Origin: an uncultured Lachnospiraceae bacterium
GTDB lineage: Bacteria > Bacillota > Clostridia > Lachnospirales > Lachnospiraceae
Assembly: GCA_947594085.1 (NCBI GenBank)
Contig: CANQEB010000180.1
Location: 1 to 5,439, forward strand
Reading direction: 5' to 3'
Length of the DNA: 5,439 bases
How positions within the stretch are numbered: position 1 is the first letter of the stretch; each line of letters opens with the position of its first letter. Of this stretch, positions 1 through 4,562 are shown piece after piece. The position numbers and the translations under genes are program-made. Below the pieces are notes generated by a model. The model made no database searches, was not told where the DNA came from, and saw nothing but the letters and a program-made list of their open reading frames with translations.

Positions 1-371
1 TCGCCCGCGTTGATGACCGGGATGCGCGACTTCATGGACGCGATAAGTGGCGCTCCTTCCTTCGGGTGTCGCATCGCGCAGATGTCTGCGTAGCAGGAGA
101 TGACCCGGATTGTGTCGGCAACGCTCTCACCCTTGGCCGCGGAGCTGGAATCGGCCGAAGAAAAACCAAGTACGCTGCCCCCTAAATTCAACATTGCGGC
201 CTCAAAACTGAGACGGGTGCGAGTACTTGGTTCATAAAATAAAGTAGCTAATTTTTTGCCCGCGCAGCTGTGCGCGTATTTTTCGGGGTTCTTCTCGATG
301 TCGTTCGCCAGATCAAGCAGCCTGTCCAGTTCTTCGACCGAGAAATCCAAAGGATTCATCAAATGTCTCAT
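1..371 (-). CDS. pyrB: Aspartate carbamoyltransferase catalytic chain, N-terminal part (cut by window edge)
   Basis: PyrB joins carbamoyl phosphate to L-aspartate, the committed step of cytosolic pyrimidine synthesis. The reading frame runs from ATG at 371 down to 3, giving 123 codons, and continues beyond the window; full-length family members have about 300 residues. The carbamoyl-phosphate-binding domain is clear: [15 protein letters not shown] at residues 46-60 holds the STRTR phosphate loop, [13 protein letters not shown] at 75-87 is the mobile loop that reaches into the neighbouring subunit, and MRHPKEGA at 100-107 supplies another conserved Arg. The aspartate-binding domain lies outside. 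The start is supported by AGGAGG at 382-377, five bases before the ATG, and by MRHL, a common opening in clostridial PyrB. The gene is transcribed away from the binding-protein gene. Codons 40-73 are unusually AT-rich for this window and include three TTA leucines. Confidence 0.96.
   Translation of the reverse strand, partial: MRHLMNPLDFSVEELDRLLDLANDIEKNPEKYAHSCAGKKLATLFYEPSTRTRLSFEAAMLNLGGSVLGFSSADSSSAAKGESVADTIRVISCYADICAMRHPKEGAPLIASMKSRIPVINAG
164..232. repeat. 10-base perfect inverted repeat inside pyrB
   Basis: AACCAAGTAC (164-173) and GTACTTGGTT (223-232) are exact inverted copies 49 bases apart, inside the codons for the carbamoyl-phosphate loop region. They bracket most of an AT-rich patch of pyrB. 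They may be chance: both arms code for conserved residues (EPST and SVLGF on the minus strand). Confidence 0.4.
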
Positions 372-398
372 AGTATCCTCCTCGCTGTGGTTGAACGG

Positions 399-422
399 GA
401 TTGCCGGAATGATTCCGCAATC
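399..422 (-). other. Imperfect palindrome / hairpin in the pyrB leader
   Basis: GATTGC (399-404) pairs with GCAATC (417-422). After a one-base bulge, GGA pairs with TCC around a short loop. The element lies inside the predicted pyrB 5' leader, about 18 bases upstream of the Shine-Dalgarno. It has no U-run, so it is not a terminator. It could be an mRNA hairpin or a protein-binding site on DNA. I could not match it to the PyrR-binding loop known from Bacillus pyr leaders. Confidence 0.45.
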
Positions 423-437
423 TGTTTCCTGTCTTGT

Positions 438-466
438 ATCATAGCCCATCTGCTGTGGAAATTCAA
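438..466 (-). promoter_or_regulatory. Sigma-A-type promoter of pyrB
   Basis: On the minus strand there is TTGAAT (466-461) as -35, a 17-base spacer and TATGAT (443-438) as -10, matching the consensus at 4/6 and 5/6 positions. Transcription would start near 431, giving a leader of about 60 bases before the pyrB ATG at 371. The match is by eye; no start-site data are available. Confidence 0.7.
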
Positions 467-507
467 GACGGGAAAACAAAAAAATGGTGGAAAAAGAAAA
501 AATCTGG

Positions 508-536
508 TTGATTTCTGGGCGTATGTATTGTATTCT
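508..536 (+). promoter_or_regulatory. Candidate sigma-A-type promoter of the BMP gene
   Basis: TTGATT (508-513), a 17-base spacer and TATTCT (531-536) match the -35 and -10 consensus at about 4/6 each. Transcription would start near 543, leaving a leader of about 85 bases to the ATG at 628. The region just upstream (470-500) is rich in A, as UP-like elements often are. AT-rich sequence at 531-542 offers alternative -10 boxes in nearby registers, so the exact position is uncertain. Confidence 0.5.
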
Positions 537-548
537 AATATATGAAAA

Positions 549-576
549 CGAGGAAAGCTGACACACAGTTTCCCCG
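549..576 (+). other. Hairpin near the 5' end of the BMP-gene leader
   Basis: GGAAA (552-556) plus CTG (558-560) pair with CAG (566-568) plus TTTCC (569-573), around loop ACACA with a single bulged G. Flanking CG (549-550) and CG (575-576) can extend the stem past one mismatch. If transcription starts near 543, the hairpin is almost at the 5' end of the mRNA, a place where stem-loops commonly protect transcripts. A second small inverted repeat, AGTTG/CAACT (586-590 and 597-601), lies just before the Shine-Dalgarno. I recognise no riboswitch class here. Confidence 0.45.
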
Positions 577-612
577 GGTTGCGGAAGTTGTTATATCAAC
601 TAAATACAAAAC

Positions 613-618
613 AGGAGG
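613..618 (+). promoter_or_regulatory. Ribosome binding site that decides the BMP start
   Basis: AGGAGG directly abuts an ATG at 619, which leaves no spacing and makes that ATG an unlikely start. The in-frame ATG at 628 lies nine bases downstream, a normal distance; the next ATG, at 634, is 15 bases away. The start at 628 is therefore preferred. Confidence 0.75.
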
Positions 619-627
619 ATGAATGAA

Positions 628-1647
628 ATGAGCATGAAAAAGATTTCAGCAGTGATCCTTGCAGCGTCGATGGTTCTCAGTATGATGCCGATGGCGGTAA
701 ACGCCGCTGATGAGGCTCCAGAGTCCATCAAGGTAGGTATGGTTACCGACGCGGGCGGTATCAACGATCAGTCTTTCAACCAGTCGGCATGGGAAGGCCT
801 TGAGGCGCTTGCCGAGGAGAACGACGCAATCGAGGTGAACTATCTTGAGAGCGCGACGGATGCGGATTATGCTTCCAATATCCAGACCTTTATCGATGAG
901 GGATACGACCTGATCATTTGCGGCGGCTTTATGCTGGCAAGCGCTACGCGCGAGGCTGCTGAGGCGAATCCGGATCAGAAGTTCGCGATCGTCGACGACG
1001 CATCGAACGCGGATCTTCCAAATGTGGCGTGCCTGATGTTCTCCCAGGAGCAGGCTTCCTATCTGGTAGGAGTGGTCGCAGGCATGATGACCAAGTCCAA
1101 GAAGATCGGTTATGTGCAGGGCGTGGTTACCGATACGATGAACCTCTTCGGCTATGGCTACATCGCAGGCGTTCAGTCCGTAGATCCTGACATCGAGGTT
1201 ATGCAGTTTAACGTGAACAGCTTTACGGATCCGGCTACGGCTTCCGCAGGCGCTACCGACATGATCACGAACGGCGCGGACATCATCTACCAGGCGGCGG
1301 GCGGCTCGGGCGCAGGCGTGATCCAGGCATGTGTGGACAACGACATCTACGCGATCGGCGTTGACACGGATCAGTCCTATTTGGCTCCGGAGACGGTTAT
1401 CACCTCCGCCATGAAGCGTGTTGACATCGCTGTTACCTCGATCACCGAGGGTGTGCTTGCGGGCGAGTTCGCAGGCGGCGTGCATCAGTACAGCCTGGAG
1501 GACGGCGGCGTGGACATCGCTCCGACGCAGGATCTCCTTCCGGACGATGTGATTGCGGCAGTTGAGGCGGCGAAGGAATCGATCCTTTCCGGCGACGTAG
1601 TGGTTCCGACCACAGCGGAAGAGTGCCCGGATTTCGTTCTCGAGTAA
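628..1647 (+). CDS. BMP/PnrA-type nucleoside-binding protein of an ABC importer
   Basis: This is an extracytoplasmic substrate-binding protein of the BMP family (TmpC, PnrA, YufN, BmpA), whose characterised members bind purine or other nucleosides. From the ATG at 628 it has 339 residues, within the family range. It opens with a signal peptide: KK at 4-5, a hydrophobic stretch to about residue 24, and VNA before a likely signal peptidase I cut after residue 26. Family motifs follow: GMVTDAGGINDQSFNQSAWEG at 37-57, the first ligand-facing segment; CGGFMLASA near 98-106; VDDAS at 122-126; FGYGYIAGV near 174-182; GVDTDQ at 244-249; and SAMKRVD at 260-266. There is no Leu-x-x-Cys lipobox, although Gram-positive homologues are usually lipoproteins. 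A stem-loop and a strong terminator follow. Its likely partner ATPase begins about 2.9 kb downstream, beyond yjjI and yjjW. Nucleoside specificity is inferred from the family. Confidence 0.92.
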   Translation: MSMKKISAVILAASMVLSMMPMAVNAADEAPESIKVGMVTDAGGINDQSFNQSAWEGLEALAEENDAIEVNYLESATDADYASNIQTFIDEGYDLIICGGFMLASATREAAEANPDQKFAIVDDASNADLPNVACLMFSQEQASYLVGVVAGMMTKSKKIGYVQGVVTDTMNLFGYGYIAGVQSVDPDIEVMQFNVNSFTDPATASAGATDMITNGADIIYQAAGGSGAGVIQACVDNDIYAIGVDTDQSYLAPETVITSAMKRVDIAVTSITEGVLAGEFAGGVHQYSLEDGGVDIAPTQDLLPDDVIAAVEAAKESILSGDVVVPTTAEECPDFVLE

Positions 1648-1674
1648 TCCGACACAGACGGAGAAGGGTAATGC

Positions 1675-1719
1675 TTCCGAAAACGCGGGCGGGGGACAAT
1701 GGCCCGGAGATTTTCGGAA
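1675..1719 (+). other. Large stem-loop downstream of the BMP gene
   Basis: TTCCGAAAA (1675-1683) pairs perfectly with TTTTCGGAA (1711-1719), and inside it CGGGC (1686-1690) can pair with GCCCG (1702-1706). No T-run follows, so it is not itself a terminator. It lies 28 bases after the stop codon and 24 bases before the strong terminator. A 3' stem-loop of this kind could shield the binding-protein mRNA from 3' decay. Alternatively, the CCGAA...TTCGG arms could be read as DNA half-sites resembling PurR boxes, though the spacing differs. Confidence 0.5.
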
Positions 1720-1740
1720 TACTGTAAAGGGTGAATGATG

Positions 1741-1789
1741 AGGGGACTGTTGTAAAATAATTTATCTTATTTTGCAGCAGTCCCTTTTT
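1741..1789 (+). terminator. Strong rho-independent terminator after the BMP gene
   Basis: An 18-pair stem runs from 1743-1760 (GGGACTGTTGTAAAATAA) to 1767-1784, with only two G·U wobbles, a six-base loop (TTTATC) and a T5 run at 1785-1789. The T-run is on the plus strand only, so it acts on transcripts from the BMP gene. It separates that gene from yjjI. Downstream genes must then use readthrough, regulated antitermination or their own promoter. Confidence 0.92.
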
Positions 1790-1874
1790 CAAAGAAAGGC
1801 AGGAAGACCCGCGTGCGGATGAAATTTTGCCGAAAGAGCGGGCTCCCGCAGAAAATGAACTGAGGTGAGAAATT
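1790..1874 (+). promoter_or_regulatory. Leader region of yjjI with ribosome binding site; no clear promoter
   Basis: GAGGTGA at 1862-1868, a seven-base match to the anti-Shine-Dalgarno, lies six bases before the yjjI ATG. Upstream, GCGGG (1838-1842) can pair either with CCCGC at 1808-1812 or with CCCGC at 1845-1849, giving two mutually exclusive hairpins. The only promoter-like match, TTGCCG at 1828-1833 with an A-rich stretch 17 bases later, is too weak to call. Confidence 0.4.
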
Positions 1875-3419
1875 ATGAAACGCATTTTGACACCGGAGAT
1901 CATCGAGGAGAAGCGGCAGGAGATATACAACACTCTGGTCGACCCGACGAGCTCCCACGAGCAGAAGGTTACCTACCTCGCGCGGCACGCGGAGAATTTT
2001 ATGACGGTGCTGGACGAGCCGGAGGAGCTGGATGAGCTGATGCGCTGCGACATCGACACACGCTGTATCTGCAACCTGTTCGAGGGGGACGCGCCGTACC
2101 GCCCGAGGTACATCTGCATCGATTTCCCGAAATTCCTGCGCGAGGGCAGCGAGTTCCTGCAGCTCGGGCCGGCGAAGGATTTTGCCGAGGCGCTGACGAA
2201 CCTGATGATCATGTACCACAATATTCCGAGCATCACGAACTATCCGGTTTTCATTGGCGATCTCGACGAGCTGCTCGGACCGTATATTGAGAATCTAGAC
2301 GACGAGACGGTGAAGAAGGCGCTGCGCCTGTGGCTGACGATGATCGACCGCACGATCCTCGACTCCTTCTGTCACTCGGATATCGGCCCGAAGGCCAGCC
2401 GCTTCGGTTATCTCTTGATGGAAGTCGAATCGGAGCTGGAGAATGCGGTGCCGAATCTGACGATGCGCGTGAGCAAGGATACGCCGGACGATTTCATCCT
2501 GGCGGGAATCAAATGCGCGCTGCACTCGGCAAAGCCGAGCTTTGCGAACGACGAGATGTTCCGCGGTGAGCTGGGAGACGACTATTGCATCGCGAGCTGT
2601 TACAATGGACTGCTCAAGGGCGGCGGTTCCTATACGCTGAGCCGTCTGATCCTCTCGAATATCGCGAAGAAGGCGGAGAATATCGAGGATTTCAAGACGA
2701 ACGTGCTGCCGCATGTGTGCGACGTCATGGCGCGCTATATGGATGAGCGGATTCGCTTCCTCGTGGAGGAGAGCGGCTGGTTCCAGAACAGCTTCCTCGC
2801 GAGGGAGGGTTTTGTGCAGAGAGATAAATTCACGGCGATGTTTGGACTTGTGGGCCTCGCGGAGTGCGTGAATCTGCTTCTTGAGAAGGAGGGCTGCACG
2901 GAGCGCTTTGGGCACAGCGACAGGGCGAATCAGCTCGGCGTGGAGATCATGGATATTATCGATGATTTCAATAAGAATCATTTCAATCCTTACTGTGAGG
3001 CGACGGACCATCACTTCCTGCTCCATGCGCAGGTCGGAATCGAGTCCGACCACGACTGCTCGCCAGGGACGCGCATCCCGATCGGTGAGGAGCCGGATGA
3101 GCTGGTCGACCATCTGAAGTGTATCAATCTGTTCCATAAATATTTCCCGTCAGGTACGGGCGATATCTTCCCGGTAGATCTGACGGTACATAAAAATCCA
3201 CAGTATGTGCTTGATATCATCCGCGGAAGTCTCGGCATGGACATCCGTTATCTGTCCTTCTACGCGAGCGACAGCGACGTCATCCGCGTGACGGGTTATC
3301 TGGTGAAGCGCAGCGAGATGGAAAAGCTGGACGCGGGACAGAACGTGCGACAGAACACGACGGGCCTCGGCCTCGGCGCGGCGAAGAACTGCAAGATTCT
3401 GGATCGCCGCATTCGCTGA
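1875..3419 (+). CDS. yjjI: YjjI-family glycyl-radical enzyme
   Basis: This is a 514-residue protein of the YjjI family of glycyl-radical enzymes. Such enzymes carry a stable radical on a C-terminal glycine, installed under anaerobic conditions by a dedicated radical-SAM activase; here yjjW follows directly. The glycyl loop is visible as DVIRVTGYLVKRS at 468-480, with Gly474 the expected radical site. DDYCIASCYNGLLKGGGSY at 235-253 contains Cys238 and Cys242, and one of them is the likely thiyl-radical cysteine (inference). The length matches the short YjjI type, well below the roughly 750-850 residues of pyruvate formate-lyase or diol dehydratases. There is no signal peptide, so it should act in the cytosol. 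I know of no established substrate. The E. coli homologue lies beside the deoxynucleoside genes deoCABD, and this one lies among nucleoside-importer genes, which suggests nucleoside-related chemistry. The start has a strong Shine-Dalgarno, and the 3' end is duplicated just downstream. Confidence 0.93.
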   Translation: MKRILTPEIIEEKRQEIYNTLVDPTSSHEQKVTYLARHAENFMTVLDEPEELDELMRCDIDTRCICNLFEGDAPYRPRYICIDFPKFLREGSEFLQLGPAKDFAEALTNLMIMYHNIPSITNYPVFIGDLDELLGPYIENLDDETVKKALRLWLTMIDRTILDSFCHSDIGPKASRFGYLLMEVESELENAVPNLTMRVSKDTPDDFILAGIKCALHSAKPSFANDEMFRGELGDDYCIASCYNGLLKGGGSYTLSRLILSNIAKKAENIEDFKTNVLPHVCDVMARYMDERIRFLVEESGWFQNSFLAREGFVQRDKFTAMFGLVGLAECVNLLLEKEGCTERFGHSDRANQLGVEIMDIIDDFNKNHFNPYCEATDHHFLLHAQVGIESDHDCSPGTRIPIGEEPDELVDHLKCINLFHKYFPSGTGDIFPVDLTVHKNPQYVLDIIRGSLGMDIRYLSFYASDSDVIRVTGYLVKRSEMEKLDAGQNVRQNTTGLGLGAAKNCKILDRRIR

Positions 3420-3477
3420 GGTCCGGCGAGGAGCTTGCTGGATATCAGACCGCTGCATCCGCTGAGATCCGGCGATG
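3390..3477 (+). repeat. Decayed tandem duplication (46-base period) of the yjjI 3' end
   Basis: Positions 3402-3431 recur at 3448-3477 with 25 of 30 bases identical. A weaker match starts at 3390/3436, giving 31 of 42 bases over the whole unit. The first copy ends yjjI as C-K-I-L-D-R-R-I-R-stop. The second, read from 3436, would encode C-W-I-S-D-R-C-I-R-stop, so the stop codon itself is duplicated. The period is not a multiple of three and the second copy is untranslated in the yjjI frame. It fills much of the yjjI-yjjW gap. Confidence 0.75.
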
Positions 3478-3519
3478 CAGAAAGTGTATGAAAGAAGAAA
3501 ACCACACCCGACGTATGGT

Positions 3520-3526
3520 GGAGAGG
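3520..3526 (+). promoter_or_regulatory. Ribosome binding site that decides the yjjW start
   Basis: GGAGAGG ends five bases before ATG at 3532. The longer frame opening at ATG 3475 has no Shine-Dalgarno and lies inside the duplicated yjjI tail, so 3532 is the preferred start. Confidence 0.75.
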
Positions 3527-3531
3527 CAGAT

Positions 3532-4443
3532 ATGGCGAAGGCGACGGTAAACAAGATCATTTCATTCAGCTGCGTGGACGGGCCGGGCAACCGCAGCGCC
3601 GTGTTTCTGCAGGGCTGCGGCTTCGACTGCCGGTACTGTCACAATCCGGAGACGATCCACGCCTGCATTCACTGCGGCGAGTGTGTGAAATACTGCAGGA
3701 CGGGCGCTCTGACGCTGGTGGAGGAATGTGACCAGACACAGACGGATGCAGAGACAGATATCGGACACAAAGCTGCTGATCGCGGGACAGGCAGAAAGCG
3801 TGTGCACTATGACATCACGAAATGCGTGTTCTGCGATGAGTGCTTCCGACACTGTCCGCACGGGGCGTCCGCCCGGACGAGGGAGCTGACGGCGGAGCAG
3901 GTCATGTGTGAGGTCCGCCGCAATATGCCGTTTATCCGCGGAATCACGGTGTCTGGCGGGGAGTGCACGCTGTGGCGGGATTTTCTGACGGAGCTTCTGG
4001 CGCTGGCGAGGGCCGAAGGGCTCGGCACACTGCTCGATTCAAACGGGAGCTATGAGTTTTCGAAGGATCCGGAGTTGATGGCCGTGACGGATGGCGTCAT
4101 GCTGGATGTAAAGGCCTGGGATCGCGAGGATCATCTGCGCGTCACCGGGCGGGACAATGCCTGTGTGCTCCGGAATCTGGAATGGCTGGCCCGCGAAAGA
4201 AAGCTCACGGAGGTGCGCACGGTCGCCGTGCCGGAGCTGTTCGACTGCCGACAGACGGTGCGTGAGGTAAGTGCCCTGCTTGCGGAACTTGGTTGCCTGG
4301 ATGCGAGGTACAAGATTATCCGCTACCGCCCGATGGGCGTGCGGGAGCAATACAAGAGTCTGATGCCCCCGACGGAGGATCTTCTCCAGGAGCTGGCCGG
4401 CATCGCGGCTGGGTACGGGCTGAGGGATGTGGTTGTGATATGA
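3532..4443 (+). CDS. yjjW: YjjW-type glycyl-radical enzyme activase (radical SAM)
   Basis: YjjW is the activating enzyme for YjjI. It cleaves S-adenosylmethionine reductively at a [4Fe-4S] cluster and abstracts hydrogen from the target glycine. From ATG 3532 it has 303 residues. The radical-SAM motif is C29-x3-C33-x2-C36 in QGCGFDCRYCHNPE. Two ferredoxin-type sets follow, C45-x2-C48-x2-C51-x3-C55 and C98-x2-C101-x2-C104-x3-C108-P, for two further [4Fe-4S] clusters. They are separated by a polar linker (about 65-90) of low complexity. SGGE at 141-144 is the SAM-contacting motif, and LDSNG (168-172) and MLDVKAWD (190-197) are typical of glycyl-radical activases. It lies 112 bases after yjjI, which supports a matched pair. 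The N-terminus VNKIISFSCVDGPGNRSAVFLQGC is the standard opening for this group. The protein should be cytosolic and oxygen-sensitive. Confidence 0.94.
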   Translation: MAKATVNKIISFSCVDGPGNRSAVFLQGCGFDCRYCHNPETIHACIHCGECVKYCRTGALTLVEECDQTQTDAETDIGHKAADRGTGRKRVHYDITKCVFCDECFRHCPHGASARTRELTAEQVMCEVRRNMPFIRGITVSGGECTLWRDFLTELLALARAEGLGTLLDSNGSYEFSKDPELMAVTDGVMLDVKAWDREDHLRVTGRDNACVLRNLEWLARERKLTEVRTVAVPELFDCRQTVREVSALLAELGCLDARYKIIRYRPMGVREQYKSLMPPTEDLLQELAGIAAGYGLRDVVVI

Positions 4444-4562
4444 AAAGACTCTGAAACTCAGTTGGCTGGATGATGGGAATGGTTGACTGCGACCAACATC
4501 AGTGACGATGTGTTTGAAAGAAATATACATGAATAAGAATTCAGGATAAGGGAGGGATAAAT
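4444..4562 (+). other. Gap between yjjW and the ATPase gene; no terminator seen
   Basis: These 119 bases hold no gene. GGTTG (4481-4485) can pair with CGACC (4490-4494) in a small hairpin without a T-run. TTGACT (4483-4488) is a fair -35 but has no convincing -10 at 16-18 bases. TTGAAA at 4514-4519 has none either. The last 60 bases are clearly more AT-rich than the flanking genes. GGGAGG at 4550-4555 is the Shine-Dalgarno for the next gene. Cotranscription with yjjW is the simplest reading. Confidence 0.5.

Noticed and set aside
372..437. PyrR-type attenuator before pyrB
   Set aside because: The leader is only about 60 bases, with no terminator hairpin and U-run and no recognisable PyrR-binding loop.
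256..545. Two small plus-strand frames over the pyrB start and its leader
   Set aside because: They lie opposite the clear PyrB reading frame or in its control region, lack a good ribosome site and show no family resemblance.
543..556. Catabolite-response (cre) site in TGAAAACGAGGAAA
   Set aside because: The first half fits, but the second half lacks the inverted TTTCA part, so the match is too weak to call.
581..606. Promoter TTGCGG with TAAATA upstream of the BMP gene
   Set aside because: Transcription would begin at or within the Shine-Dalgarno at 613-618, leaving no usable leader.
500..627. Purine riboswitch before the nucleoside-binding protein
   Set aside because: The conserved core and loop-loop sequences of that class are absent.
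646..1485. Long minus-strand frame inside the BMP gene
   Set aside because: It is the antisense shadow of a GC-rich gene; it has Arg/His-rich composition and no recognisable domain.
2295..3137. Long minus-strand frame inside yjjI
   Set aside because: It is an antisense shadow with no ribosome site and low-complexity Arg/His/Leu composition.
3475..3531. N-terminal extension of YjjW from ATG 3475
   Set aside because: No Shine-Dalgarno precedes it, it overlaps the duplicated yjjI tail, and homologous activases begin close to the VNKIISFSCVDGPG segment.
3720..3800. Short repeats rich in CAGA in yjjW
   Set aside because: They fall in the variable linker between the two ferredoxin-type cysteine sets and look like low-complexity coding sequence.
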